Source: Mycobacterium sp. E1214
GTDB lineage: Bacteria > Actinomycetota > Actinomycetes > Mycobacteriales > Mycobacteriaceae
DNA length: 62,854 bases
Direction of reading: 5' to 3'
NCBI RefSeq assembly: GCF_001666755.1
Contig: NZ_LZJC01000067.1
Span: 1-62,854, forward strand
The translations under genes were made by a program, and so were the position numbers. The notes under the pieces are model-generated. The model was not told where the DNA came from. It did no database searches and saw nothing but the letters and a program-made list of their open reading frames with translations. This document shows positions 7,851 to 17,990 of the stretch, in pieces (the stretch's first letter is position 1; every line of letters starts with the position of its first letter).

Positions 7851-9341
7851 ATGAACAGGCGGCCCTGGCAACGCGCGCGCGGCATCAAGCAGATCACCCG
7901 AGGGCTGGGCACGCTGGACCGGGAGGTGTTCGACGCCGTCGCCGCGACCGACACCCCGCTGCTCGACACGGTGATGCCGCCGCTGACCCGGGCCGCCGAC
8001 CACTCGAAATTGTGGTTCGCGATCGGGGCCGCGCTGCTGGCCAGCGGCAACCAGAGCGCACAGCGCGGCGCGCTGCGCGGGATCGTCACGCTGGGCGTGT
8101 CCAGCCTGGTCACCAACCAGGTCGCCAAGCGGATCCGGCCGCGCCCCCGCCCGGTCTATGACAAGGTGCCCGCGATCCGGCGGGTGCGGCGGCCCACGTC
8201 GAGCTCGTTGCCCTCCGGGCATTCCGCCAGCGCCGCCGCGTTCGCCGTGGGGGTGGGTCTGGAGAACCCGCTGCTGGGTTTCGGGCTGTCGTTGCTGGCG
8301 GGGTTGGTGGGCCTGTCGCGGGTGGCGACCGGCGTGCACTACCCGGGCGACGTGGTCGCCGGGTTCGGTATCGGCTCGGGCATCGCGGTCCTGGGGGGCC
8401 GGTTGGTGCCGCCGATCGTCGAAACCGCGCTGCCGCGAACGGAACCCCTGCGGCTGCCGGCCCGCCCGCGGCCCGACGGCGCGGGTGTGGTGCTGGTCAT
8501 CAACCCCGCATCGGGTGGCGGCACCGGCGCCCGCGTGGTCGACGAGGTGCGAAAGGCGCTGCCGCAGGCTGACATTCGCGAGCTCAAGCCCGACGACGAT
8601 CCGGCGCAGGTGTTGCGTGGCGCCGCCGCGGATGCCGAGGTGCTCGCGGTCGGCGGTGGTGACGGCACCGTCGCGACCGCCGCGGCGGTGGCCGTCGACG
8701 CCGGGCTACCGCTGGCCGTCTTCCCCGCGGGCACGTTCAATCATTTCGCCAAGGACATCGGCTGCGACACCGTGGCCAAGACGGTCGACGCGATCCGCCG
8801 CGGCTCCGCGGCCTACGTGGATCTGGTGTGCCTCAACGACTCCGAACTGGTGCTCAACACCGCCAGCATCGGCGCCTACCCGACCTTCGTCGAGCAGCGC
8901 GAGAAGCTGGAGAAGCGCATCGGCAAGCCGCTGGCCGGTCTGTACGCGATGTTGCGGACGCTGCGCGGCGACGCGCCCGTGCGAATCCGCTACGACAACA
9001 AGACACTGCAGACGTCGCTGTTCTTCCTGGGCAATTCCGTGTACCTGCCCACCGGGTTCGCCCCGTCGCGACGCACCCGCATGGACGACGGCCTGATCGA
9101 CGTGCGAATCCTCGAGACGGGCCGGCGTTGGGCACGGACCCGGATCTTGACGGCGTTGGCGCTGGGCCGCCTGGAGCGCAGCCCGCTCTATCGCGAACTG
9201 CAGGTGCCCGAATTCACGTTCAGCACTGTGGATGGCCCGACCGTCATCGCCCGCGACGGTGAGGTGGGCGACGAATACCGGGAGGCGCGTTTCACCGCGA
9301 AATATCGTGCGCTGGCGGTGTTTCGGCCGCTGCCGGGTTAG
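7851..9341 (+). CDS. Bifunctional PAP2 phosphatase / diacylglycerol-kinase-like lipid kinase (496 aa)
   Basis: A fusion protein. The N-terminal ~190 residues are a type 2 phosphatidic acid phosphatase with its three motifs: KRIRPRPRP, PSGH (about 121-124) and SRVATGVHYPGD. The C-terminal half is a DAGK catalytic domain beginning VVLVINPASGGGTGA, with the ATP-binding GGGDGT near residue 268 and an FPAGTFNHFAKD segment. It probably dephosphorylates and phosphorylates membrane lipids, such as phosphatidic acid, polyprenyl phosphates or PIM precursors. The ATG start is clear, and the gene follows the divergent HExxH gene. Confidence 0.92.
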   Translation: MNRRPWQRARGIKQITRGLGTLDREVFDAVAATDTPLLDTVMPPLTRAADHSKLWFAIGAALLASGNQSAQRGALRGIVTLGVSSLVTNQVAKRIRPRPRPVYDKVPAIRRVRRPTSSSLPSGHSASAAAFAVGVGLENPLLGFGLSLLAGLVGLSRVATGVHYPGDVVAGFGIGSGIAVLGGRLVPPIVETALPRTEPLRLPARPRPDGAGVVLVINPASGGGTGARVVDEVRKALPQADIRELKPDDDPAQVLRGAAADAEVLAVGGGDGTVATAAAVAVDAGLPLAVFPAGTFNHFAKDIGCDTVAKTVDAIRRGSAAYVDLVCLNDSELVLNTASIGAYPTFVEQREKLEKRIGKPLAGLYAMLRTLRGDAPVRIRYDNKTLQTSLFFLGNSVYLPTGFAPSRRTRMDDGLIDVRILETGRRWARTRILTALALGRLERSPLYRELQVPEFTFSTVDGPTVIARDGEVGDEYREARFTAKYRALAVFRPLPG

Positions 9342-9377
9342 GGACGCCCTCCTACGCCGGCCGAGGCGTCCGCGCGA

Positions 9378-9869
9378 TCACTCATCTGGCACAGCCGGCA
9401 TCGTGCGTGATGCCCGTCTGGCGCGCACGAATCTCACGGTGAACAGGCACACGAGTGGCGTCAAAGCCACACCGAAGGCCAGCATTTCCAGGCCGTCACT
9501 GTGATGCAGCCGCTGCATGGCCGCCGGCGAGTAAACACCGCGGATGATCGCATCGGGACTGGGATGCGCGGTGGGAGGCAGCGTCAGTTCGGGTGGTGTG
9601 TCGCCGGGATGGTTCAGGTGCTCCACCGAGTGCCCACCACGCAGCCCGTTGACGTGCAGCACTGAGCAGGTGTCGGAGGCGCGCATGCGATGCGTCTCGC
9701 AGTAAGGACCTGCCAGGTATTGGTACGCGAGCAAGTAAGCCAGCAGGGTCATGCCGTAGATGAATACAAAAAAGCTGCCGAGGAACGCATATCCGATAGC
9801 CGTCGATAAGCGCCTGCGCCGCGCCTGGACGACCTGCGCGACACGCCGTACCTGCTCTTCCCCTTGCAT
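9378..9869 (-). CDS. Two-helix membrane protein (163 aa)
   Basis: Topology is evident: a charged N-terminus, a transmembrane helix at about residues 23-50, a ~75-residue extracytoplasmic loop containing two cysteines (YCETH and DTCSVLH), a second helix at about 127-147, and a basic cytosolic tail ending in RARRASR. No known domain is recognised. It is convergent with the PAP2-DAGK gene, 36 bp away. Confidence 0.65.
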   Translation of the reverse strand: MQGEEQVRRVAQVVQARRRRLSTAIGYAFLGSFFVFIYGMTLLAYLLAYQYLAGPYCETHRMRASDTCSVLHVNGLRGGHSVEHLNHPGDTPPELTLPPTAHPSPDAIIRGVYSPAAMQRLHHSDGLEMLAFGVALTPLVCLFTVRFVRARRASRTMPAVPDE

Positions 9870-10012
9870 CCGTACTTCATCATGACGCGTGAATGCGCGT
9901 TGTGCGACGAAGTCCGATCAGACGCGTATCCGTGCGGTACGAAGTGACGGCTCTGTTTCGTTGCTTGGCGTTAGCCAACTTGCTCCGCGTGCCGATCAAG
10001 GCATGCGCGCCG

Positions 10013-10357
10013 CTAGGCGTTCGGGCACAGGTCGCGCAGGGCGAAGATGACCACGTCGGCGGCCTGGCGGCCGTTGATGCCACCGTTGCCTTGGTCGGCG
10101 TCGGAGCGCTGCAGCGCCAAGCCTTCCAGCTGCGTCGGCGATGCGCCCCACGACAACTGCTGGCACAGGTCCGCGCCCATCTGCAACAGCGCATCGTCGC
10201 CACCGTTGATGGCGTGAATGTTGGCGTTGTGCAGGTCGTTGAGGAACGAGGTTTGGTCGGCTTGTGCCGGACCGGCCCAACCGATCCCGCCGATCACCAA
10301 CGGCCCGGCGACCAGCGCCCCGCCCACCAGCCGGCCATACAGCGTCCGTCCCGCCAT
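10013..10357 (-). CDS. DUF732 secreted protein, copy 1 (114 aa)
   Basis: The N-terminal signal peptide (cleavage after AQA near residue 33) is followed by the DUF732 pattern: FLNDLHNANIHAINGGDDALLQMG, a CQQLSWG segment, and a final ADVVIFALRDLCPN. The two cysteines are conserved and probably form a disulfide. The family is abundant in mycobacterial secretomes and its function is unknown. The next upstream gene is a diverged paralogue. Confidence 0.85.
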   Translation of the reverse strand: MAGRTLYGRLVGGALVAGPLVIGGIGWAGPAQADQTSFLNDLHNANIHAINGGDDALLQMGADLCQQLSWGASPTQLEGLALQRSDADQGNGGINGRQAADVVIFALRDLCPNA

Positions 10358-10609
10358 GGCTTTGTCTCCTTTGCCCGCGCCCGATTCGGATGATGCGCTT
10401 TTCGCGAAAGCTCATCAAAACACGCCGCGCACACTAAGTCCCGCGAATGAACGGTGAACGACGAGCGGCCGGCCGGCGGGCCACCGTTGTGGTTGCGGCC
10501 CGACGTGACCGCGCTGGGCGCGCGGCACATCGGAGCTGCCGCGTGGCAATCGCCGTCGCGGCCTCAGCGCGTGCGGGTCGCGCCGCGCGGCTAACGGGCG
10601 ACAGGCGCG

Positions 10610-10957
10610 TCAGGCGTCGGGGCAGAGGTCGCGCTGGGCGTAGCCCACGACGTCGTCGGCCTGCTGGGGTGTCAGCCCCCCGGCGCCTTGTCTTGCGTCG
10701 GAGCGTTGCAGCGCAAGGCCTTCCAGCTGTGCCGGCGGGGCGCCCCACGACAGTTGCTGGCACAGGTTCAAGCCGGCCTGTAACAGCGCGGCGTCACCGC
10801 CGGACGTGGCGTGGATGCCATCCCGGTGCATATCGCTCAAGAAAGCCGACGCGTCGGCGTGCGCGGGTGTCGCCCAGGCGATCGCGACGGCCGTCAACGG
10901 GCCGCCCAACAGCGCCGCGCCGCGCAGCGATGTGGCGATGAGCCGCGGTGAAGCCAC
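10610..10957 (-). CDS. DUF732 secreted protein, copy 2 (115 aa)
   Basis: Paralogue of the gene at 10013-10357 in the same orientation. It shares the signal peptide, the CQQLSWGAPPAQLEGLALQR block and the C-terminal cysteine (RDLCPDA). The GTG at 10957 is chosen over the frame opening at 10990 because GAGGAG lies seven bases upstream and the resulting length matches its neighbour. The 252 bp between the two copies show no gene. Confidence 0.83.
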   Translation of the reverse strand: MASPRLIATSLRGAALLGGPLTAVAIAWATPAHADASAFLSDMHRDGIHATSGGDAALLQAGLNLCQQLSWGAPPAQLEGLALQRSDARQGAGGLTPQQADDVVGYAQRDLCPDA

Positions 10958-11083
10958 AGTGCCGTCTCCTCTGCTTGTCAACAGTTTCACTCAGCGTGTT
11001 CACTTTTATGAAACCTTATGTTCATGTTGAGTGCACTCGGAATTTCCTGTGAATGAGCTGCGCAGAGATTTGGTCGGCGCGAG

Positions 11084-11113
11084 AAAAAGGGCCGCGCTCG
11101 CGCGTGGCCCTTT
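11084..11113 (-). terminator. Rho-independent terminator of the SDR gene
   Basis: A stem of AAAGGGCC/GGCCCTTT, extended inward by four more pairs (one G-U), encloses a 4-base loop (stem arms 11086-11097 and 11102-11113). Read leftwards it ends in a run of five T. It sits 14 bp after the stop of the leftward SDR gene. Confidence 0.8.
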
Positions 11114-11126
11114 AGAAGGGAGGCGG

Positions 11127-12370
<1,244 letters not shown>

Positions 12371-12847
12371 ATGGCGATCGTCGATCGGTTCAACATCAAA
12401 GTGGTTGCCAGCGCGGGCTTGTGCGGAGCGGCCATAGCGTTGAGCCCGGACGCGGCAGCCGCCCCACTGATCACGGGCGGACACGCGTGCATCGAGGGGC
12501 AGGCGGGTGAGGCGCCCTTCGTCGCTGGTGCACCGGCGGCCGGCGGTGCGCCCGCCGCGGCCGGCGCCTGCGCGGCGCCCCTCACCGATATGTCCGGCGT
12601 GCCGCTGGCCGTGCCCGGCCCGCTGCCGCTGGTGCCCCCGGTGCCCGTCGTGCCGCCGGTGCCCATCGCGCCGCCGATACCCGTGGTGCCCGCCGGTGCG
12701 CCGCTGGTTGCGCTCGCCGGCCCGGCGGATGGGCTCCCAGCCGCCCCGATCATCGACATGTCCGGCGTCAAGGACGTCACGACGGGTCCGGCGCCGTCCG
12801 GTGGTCCGGTGCCCGGTCAGCCGGTCCCTGCGGGGCCTGCGAGCTGA
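12371..12847 (+). CDS. Exported proline/valine-rich protein (158 aa)
   Basis: A signal peptide (hydrophobic core ASAGLCGAAIALSP, cleavage after AAA) is followed by a low-complexity mature chain. A central Pro-Val-Pro tract is framed by two copies of a DMSGV motif (LTDMSGVPL and IIDMSGVKD). Two cysteines occur in the Ala/Gly-rich part. It is probably a cell-wall or secreted protein; no catalytic domain is visible. The ATG at 12371 is chosen because AAGGAGA is ten bases upstream; the TTG at 12362 is too close to it. Confidence 0.75.
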   Translation: MAIVDRFNIKVVASAGLCGAAIALSPDAAAAPLITGGHACIEGQAGEAPFVAGAPAAGGAPAAAGACAAPLTDMSGVPLAVPGPLPLVPPVPVVPPVPIAPPIPVVPAGAPLVALAGPADGLPAAPIIDMSGVKDVTTGPAPSGGPVPGQPVPAGPAS

Positions 12848-12866
12848 CACCTCCGAATTCACCGAC

Positions 12867-12904
12867 GGGCCCGCTGGTTTGACGCCAGCGGGCCCGCCTT
12901 TTTT
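12867..12904 (+). terminator. Strong rho-independent terminator
   Basis: An 11-bp GC-rich perfect stem (GGGCCCGCTGG with its complement, 12867-12877 and 12885-12895) and a 7-base loop are followed by a run of six T at 12899-12904. It ends the transcript of the exported proline-rich gene. Confidence 0.92.
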
Positions 12905-13067
12905 GTTGGGCGCAGCGCCATCGTCATCGGCGAAGCAGCAGCCGCTAATGGCTTGCGGAGTGGTCCCGTGGTATCGGCCTTCGGCGCAAGGCGTGCGCCT
13001 CAGTCTTGGCAGGCGGCACGGGAGCGCAGCTGAGGTGTCGCGCAGCCGCGCGGGGTTCGATCCGCAT

Positions 13068-13110
13068 GAAAAAGCCCCGCACCCGTGTTGCGCTTGGGTG
13101 CGGGGCTTTT
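13068..13110. terminator. Bidirectional rho-independent terminator
   Basis: A 15-bp perfect stem (AAAAGCCCCGCACCC, 13070-13084, and its complement 13096-13110) carries A/T runs on both sides, so it can terminate in both directions. It probably serves mainly the leftward L,D-transpeptidase gene, which stops 16 bp away. Confidence 0.85.
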
Positions 13111-13125
13111 CGGGTCGGGCGCTCG

Positions 13126-13932
13126 CTAATCCTGCACGATCACGGGATCACCGACGTTGACGTGGTTGTAGTACCACTCGGCGTCATCGGGGCTCAGGCT
13201 GATGCAGCCGTGGCTGACGTTCTCGAGCCCCAGTGACCGTAGGGCCCACGGCGCCGAGTGCACGAACAGGCCGCGGCTGGTGATGCGGACGGCGTAGTCA
13301 ACAGTGAGTAGGTAGCCGTCGGGGTCGTCGACGGGAATGCCCACGCTGCTCGAATCCATGGTGATAGAGCGCTCTTTGGACAAAACTGTGTAGGACCCGA
13401 CGGGCGTCGCGAACTCCGGGCGGCCCATCGACGCCGGCATCACGCCCTGCTCCCCGAAGTGGGGGCGGTGGTGCGGCGCGGGAAGCTGGGTCGGCGGTCC
13501 CGCCTCGACGCCGTCGATGCTGACGGTGAACGTGTGCTCGGAGATGCTGGCCGTACCGATGACCGCGGGACCCGTCTTGATCTCGGAGGTGGCCTCACCC
13601 ACCGTCAGCGCAATCGTGCTGTGCGCCGGCCAATATCGGTCGGGCACCCACTGCACGACCTTGTTGTCGAGCCACTGGAATGTGCCGGTCATGGTGGGCG
13701 TCGACTTCACCTCGACGGCCCGCTCGGCGGCGCGCCGGTTGGCAACGGGGGCGGTGAACGTCACGACGACGGGGTGGGCCACCCCGACCGCTTGGCCCCG
13801 TGCCGGCGAGATCGACGCGACGGTGAAAGTCGGTGACTGATTCGCCGCGGCCACGCTCAGCGCGGCCGGGCCCGCGACCACACTTGCCGCGATACCGAAC
13901 ACCACAAGAACACACCGAACAACCGCCCGCAT
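13126..13932 (-). CDS. L,D-transpeptidase (YkuD) with N-terminal Ig-like domain (268 aa)
   Basis: A peptidoglycan 3-3 cross-linking enzyme of the periplasm. A signal peptide (MRAVVRCVLVVFGIAASVVA) is followed by a bacterial Ig-like domain (about residues 35-135) and a YkuD domain with the catalytic motif SHGCISLSP. The upstream His lies in FVHSAPW. Overall it resembles the M. tuberculosis Rv1433 (LdtC-type) enzyme from memory. The ATG at 13932 is chosen: AAGGA is nine bases upstream, whereas it touches the alternative ATG at 13941. It stands alone and ends at a strong terminator. Confidence 0.9.
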   Translation of the reverse strand: MRAVVRCVLVVFGIAASVVAGPAALSVAAANQSPTFTVASISPARGQAVGVAHPVVVTFTAPVANRRAAERAVEVKSTPTMTGTFQWLDNKVVQWVPDRYWPAHSTIALTVGEATSEIKTGPAVIGTASISEHTFTVSIDGVEAGPPTQLPAPHHRPHFGEQGVMPASMGRPEFATPVGSYTVLSKERSITMDSSSVGIPVDDPDGYLLTVDYAVRITSRGLFVHSAPWALRSLGLENVSHGCISLSPDDAEWYYNHVNVGDPVIVQD

Positions 13933-14187
13933 GGCTCCCATTCCTTCTAACTGACAGAGTTGTAATACCGATGATGGTAAATCCCCTCTGACCTGCGGAA
14001 GCGCAAGGGCGCGTGTGTATTTCGGTAACGCGTCGATCACGGTTCGGCAACGGCGGTTTAGGCGCGGAGACGGGCCGAACGTCGAGGTCAGGCGCTAAGA
14101 GCGCGCCCGCAGGTCAAGATCAGGACAAGGTGCGGACCTCGCGGAAATGACGTGTTTCGGCTGCACTGCGTCGCCGTCCGGCGCGCG

Positions 14188-15642
14188 CTAGTGGTGGACC
14201 CCGGCGCTGACCGAGCCGCCGCTGCTACCGCCGGGCGCGCTGCCGGTGCCGCCACTGCGCGGGCCGCCACCGGGCTGGGTGTTGCCGCCGGAACCGCTTG
14301 GGCTGCTCGGTGTTTGGCCGTCTGCAGGCGCTCCACTGCCGGGGTGCACGCCGGGATTGTGTGCCGTTCCTTGCCCGGGTGGCGTCTGATGGGCGGCCGG
14401 TGATTGCGGTGGGGGAGTCTGCGCTGGGGGCCGGGCGGGTGGCGGTGCCTGGACGACGGGTGGGCTTGCCGGCGGATCGGGCAGATGGATCGGTGGCAGG
14501 GGGACCGGTAGCACCGACGGCATGACCAGCGGGGCCGGCGCCGCGGGAACGGGAACGGGGGGCACGGCGGCGCCCGGAACGTCAGGCGGCGGTGCCACCG
14601 GTGGTGGCGTCAGCGCGATGGGCGCCGACGGCGCGGGCGTGACCGCCTTGGCGGTGACCACAGGCTCGGGTGCGAGTACCTGCTCGGCCGGGGCCACCAG
14701 ATTGTGCAGAGGGGCGGGCAACATCCCGACTGTCGTGTGGACCCCGACCGTCAGGGCCACCTCCAGGGCCAGGGCCGCGCTGAAGCCGGCCACCGCAATC
14801 GCGCTGCCCACCAACAACTTTGGCCTGCGGACGGCTGTGGCGCGGTTGGGCAGGACGACGGTGGGGGCCTGGGCGCCGTCGTCGTCGACGGCGCTGTACG
14901 CGTGGCCATCGGGTCGCCCGCCACCGAGGTGTGGGAAGCCGCCGGTGTCAGGGTCTTGGGCGTAGGCCAGCGCGGTGGTTGACGTGGTGAATGCGTGCGC
15001 GGACGCCAGCGCGGCCCCGCGGGCGAGCGCGGTCTCCGGCTGCCCGGGGGCGCTGACCGCCAAATTCGTCGCCTCCTGCAGGCTCCGGGCGAGGGGGCCG
15101 ACGTCGACGCCGTGGCCGATCACCATCAGGCCACCCGGGCGGCCCGGCCCTTCGCCGAGCCCGGCCACCATGTCGGCGAGTGCGTCGGGGGTAAGGACGG
15201 GTGTCGTGTGGACTTCGGAAGCGGACCCGTCAGAGGTTTCGACCACCGCCAGCGTTGCGATGTCGGGTTCCACCAGCAACATCGCTGTGTTCTCGTAACC
15301 AATTGCGGCGCCTGCAGATTGAGCCAGCGCAGCGGCGGCCACGAATGCCGAGACGAGCATGACGTTTTCGACCTTATGGGCGGCCAGCGCATCGCGCAGC
15401 GCCGCAGCTGCCAGCTGGTCGGTGCAGGCGACCCCCACCGAGGACACTGCGATGCCGGCGCGGTTCGCGTCGTCGCGGGTGCCGACGACGGCGGCGATCA
15501 CCCGATCGGAGGCGCTGACCGTCGGCGCGTCGTCGACAAGGAATTCGTTCTCGTCAATCGTGGTGCCGTCGGCCGATTCGCCCTGCACGAGGACCAGTCG
15601 AACCGAATCGGGCGCCAGCGAAACGCCGAGCACGATGTCCAT
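14188..15642 (-). CDS. DUF7159-type Hsp70-like N-domain membrane protein with proline-rich tail, copy A (484 aa)
   Basis: Residues 1 to ~265 form an actin/Hsp70-like domain that begins MDIVLGVSLAPDSVRLVLVQ and contains ENVMLVSAFVAAAALAQ and ETALARGAALASAHA. One transmembrane helix follows (about 290-312, LLVGSAIAVAGFSAALALEV). The remainder is a Pro-rich and then Gly/Ser-rich extracytoplasmic tail. Four further paralogues lie in tandem at 34.6-41.1 kb. The ATP-binding phosphate loops of true Hsp70 are not convincing, so it is better seen as a structural or sensor relative. Function is unknown; location in the membrane/cell wall is inferred. Confidence 0.8.
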   Translation of the reverse strand: MDIVLGVSLAPDSVRLVLVQGESADGTTIDENEFLVDDAPTVSASDRVIAAVVGTRDDANRAGIAVSSVGVACTDQLAAAALRDALAAHKVENVMLVSAFVAAAALAQSAGAAIGYENTAMLLVEPDIATLAVVETSDGSASEVHTTPVLTPDALADMVAGLGEGPGRPGGLMVIGHGVDVGPLARSLQEATNLAVSAPGQPETALARGAALASAHAFTTSTTALAYAQDPDTGGFPHLGGGRPDGHAYSAVDDDGAQAPTVVLPNRATAVRRPKLLVGSAIAVAGFSAALALEVALTVGVHTTVGMLPAPLHNLVAPAEQVLAPEPVVTAKAVTPAPSAPIALTPPPVAPPPDVPGAAVPPVPVPAAPAPLVMPSVLPVPLPPIHLPDPPASPPVVQAPPPARPPAQTPPPQSPAAHQTPPGQGTAHNPGVHPGSGAPADGQTPSSPSGSGGNTQPGGGPRSGGTGSAPGGSSGGSVSAGVHH

Positions 15643-15794
15643 CTCGCCCTCCCAGGCCGTGGCGACTAGCGAAGGCCCGCGCGGGGTATGGGGCCTTATA
15701 GCAATGGTCGGGAGCGAAGCTGTATGTGATGTCTGGTGAACCTAGGTGAACATTAAGAGCTCGGACTCGGCGTCGACGGTTCAGTGGACTGTTT

Positions 15795-15998
15795 TCACCA
15801 GCCGCGCTGCGCCAGCCGATGGGGCTGCGGGACTTGCTCGACGTTGATGCCAACCATGGCCTCCCCCAAGCCGCGCGACACCTTGGCCAGCACGTCGGGG
15901 TCGTCGTAGAAGGTGGTGGCCTTCACGATCGCGGCGGCGCGCTGGGCGGGATCGCCGGACTTGAAGATTCCCGAGCCGACGAACACCCCTTCAGCGTA
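15795..15998 (-). pseudogene. pdxS: Orphan 3' fragment of pdxS (pyridoxal 5'-phosphate synthase lyase subunit)
   Basis: The leftward frame encodes the conserved end of Pdx[16 protein letters not shown], a [20 protein letters not shown] segment, [10 protein letters not shown], and the natural terminal RGW followed by stop. Identity to the family begins abruptly at about 15998; upstream the expected MMQLG sequence is absent. Only ~68 of ~300 residues remain, so it cannot be functional. It looks like a scar of recombination at the edge of the accessory toxin region. Confidence 0.85.
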
Positions 15999-16291
15999 GC
16001 GCTGGTCACCGAAGGCCCTGTTGAAGCGTGACCGGTTTTGGTGAATTTTCAGGCGGCTTCAAGCCAGCTAACGTCAAAGGCGGACTCGACGCGGAGGATC
16101 GGATGAATGCCCGGATGGTCGCCATTGGGTGCACGCGACTCGCTCCTGGTCCACCTAGTCAAGGACGCGGCGCCTTGGCCAGGAGTCGCATTGGGGCCGA
16201 CGCGTGTAGCTGAAGGTTAGCCGCTGCTGTACTCCCGAACGTAGCTCGTAGCAACTCCGCCAAATGATCGAAAAGGACGCCGAAGTGTGCA

Positions 16292-17641
16292 ATGGCACAA
16301 GACGTTGATCCGCAAATCATAAGGCGAGTTGGTGACGGGTGGCGTCAGGTCCACCAGGAGGCGGCTGCCGCGGTCGCCCGCTTGGCAGGTGTATTGCAAA
16401 GCTCGGCTGGGATGGCCGGCACCGACAGCGGGGCGCACGCCTGGGCCTCGAAGTACGACCCACTATGCGGCGGGTGTGACGGTGCCGCGGGGCTCATGGA
16501 ATGTGCATCCGCAGCGGTGATCGCTGCCGGACAGGTAACCGACCTGCTGTATGCGACTGCTGTCAACCACCAGAATGCGGACGAACAGTCGGCATTCGAC
16601 AACCGAAACCCTCCCGTCGTTGCACCCGAAAAAACTCCCGTGTTTCTGGAACCGGCTATACCCTCGGCCGAGGGCGGCCACGCGGATGTTCCTACCTGGT
16701 GGCACACTATCCAGGCCTACGTACAAGGCGAATTGTGGCCTAATGGTCATCAACACCAACTCCATAACGCCGCCCGCGCGTGGCGTGACTGTGGGGCGTC
16801 ACTGCGCGCGGCAGCCTTCATGGGGAATAGCGCAACGCCTTATCTGAGCAACCAGAAATCTCCCGAGATACCCGCAGCAGTCGCCAACTGCAATCAAACT
16901 CGAGACGCGATGAACTCCGCGGCTGAAGGTTGCGACGTCGCGGCCAAAGCTTGCGACGATTACGCATCGGCAATCGATGCCGCCCATAACAACATCATTC
17001 ACGAAATGGAATCGTTAGGCGCTACCGTAGCAGTGACCGAAATTGTTGCAGCCGTTTTGATTCCGTTCACCGCAGGAGCCAGTGAGGCCGTGTCAAAGGT
17101 CGTCGACGTCAGTCGACTGGCCGCTACAGGAGCGCGAATTGCGGAATTTATCCGTGCGTTTCGTGCGGCGGCCGAATTGTCGGCTCTGCCGACCGTAGCA
17201 GCGGCGGGTGCCGCCGCGCGCTCTATCACTGAGTTAGGGCCACTCCTTGCGGCGCGCGCGAGCACCTTCGCGGCCGAAACGGTGGGTAGGGGTGGTGCTG
17301 CGATCGACGCTACCGAGGCAACGACGCTCTCAGGGCAGAGTGTCGTGGATAAGCTCGAAAGATACTTGCTTAATCCAGACCATCCCGATGGGGGACCGAA
17401 GGCTAAGTGGTTCGAGCAAGCGTTAGGCTTCACCCGGCAGAATGAATCTGAGCTCGCCAAGCAGATTGTCTTCGACCCCAACCGGGCAGTGATCACAGGT
17501 GTCACTCAGTATGGCGTCAAATATAATGAAGTGATTCCGATCATTGGAGCGAACGGGAAGGCAATCAATGTAACATTTGCCTGGCTCCGAGGAAATGACG
17601 GCGTTGTACGCCTTGTGACAGCGATCCCCACTAGTAGATGA
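16292..17641 (+). CDS. CpnT-like type VII polymorphic toxin with C-terminal DUF6883-like domain (449 aa)
   Basis: Residues 1-110 resemble the N-terminal domain of M. tuberculosis CpnT: a helical pair around SSAGMAGTDSGAHAWASKYD (38-56), then NHQNADEQSAF. A second helical block at about 135-175 (IQAYVQGELWPNG, AARAWRDC) also matches the CpnT-type pattern. A hydrophobic helix region follows (about 240-330). The last ~100 residues (KLERYLLNPDHP, GGPKAKWFEQALGF, VRLVTAIPT) resemble DUF6883, a presumed toxin module. Export through an ESX system and toxicity are inferred. A and T at third positions, with codons such as AGA and TTA, are more frequent than in neighbouring genes, which suggests transfer. 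Confidence 0.75.
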   Translation: MAQDVDPQIIRRVGDGWRQVHQEAAAAVARLAGVLQSSAGMAGTDSGAHAWASKYDPLCGGCDGAAGLMECASAAVIAAGQVTDLLYATAVNHQNADEQSAFDNRNPPVVAPEKTPVFLEPAIPSAEGGHADVPTWWHTIQAYVQGELWPNGHQHQLHNAARAWRDCGASLRAAAFMGNSATPYLSNQKSPEIPAAVANCNQTRDAMNSAAEGCDVAAKACDDYASAIDAAHNNIIHEMESLGATVAVTEIVAAVLIPFTAGASEAVSKVVDVSRLAATGARIAEFIRAFRAAAELSALPTVAAAGAAARSITELGPLLAARASTFAAETVGRGGAAIDATEATTLSGQSVVDKLERYLLNPDHPDGGPKAKWFEQALGFTRQNESELAKQIVFDPNRAVITGVTQYGVKYNEVIPIIGANGKAINVTFAWLRGNDGVVRLVTAIPTSR

Positions 17642-17654
17642 AAGATCGAGACGG

Positions 17655-17888
17655 ATGAGGCCTGAAGAATATGACGTGGTGCAATTGCTTCGGCCCCTGC
17701 CGCAATATAACCTTGTCGCTGGCACACAAGGAACCGTCGTTATGGATTACACCAAAAGTTCGAGTAAGGACCTCCCTGCAGCCTTCGAGGTCGAGTTCTC
17801 TGACGCCGACGGTATTACGCAGGCCCTAGTCACTCTTTCGGAAGATGACCTCGAAGTGGTGTGGCGTCCAGATCGAAATCCGATGTAG
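17655..17888 (+). CDS. DUF4926-like probable immunity protein (77 aa)
   Basis: A small beta-rich protein: EYDVVQLLRPLPQYNLVAGT, then GTVV, FEVEFSDADG and LVTLSEDDLEVV. This matches the DUF4926 pattern as I remember it. It starts 13 bp after the stop of the toxin gene in the same direction, the usual place of a cognate immunity gene. In the CpnT system the corresponding gene encodes IFT; this protein is unrelated in sequence, as expected for a different toxin domain. Immunity function is inferred from position and size. Confidence 0.7.
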   Translation: MRPEEYDVVQLLRPLPQYNLVAGTQGTVVMDYTKSSSKDLPAAFEVEFSDADGITQALVTLSEDDLEVVWRPDRNPM

Positions 17889-17990
17889 TTCCCCTCGCAG
17901 ACATTGATTGGGACTACTACCTTCGCGCCGGCCCAAGGTCCTTAAATTTGGCAAACGCTGGGTAGCCTCGCGATTGCCATCCCATACCAG

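Noticed and set aside
6336..8339. 2-kb minus-strand open frame across the GAP and PAP2 genes
   Set aside because: It runs across three well-supported genes in other frames, and the translation is Arg/Gly/His-rich without any domain.
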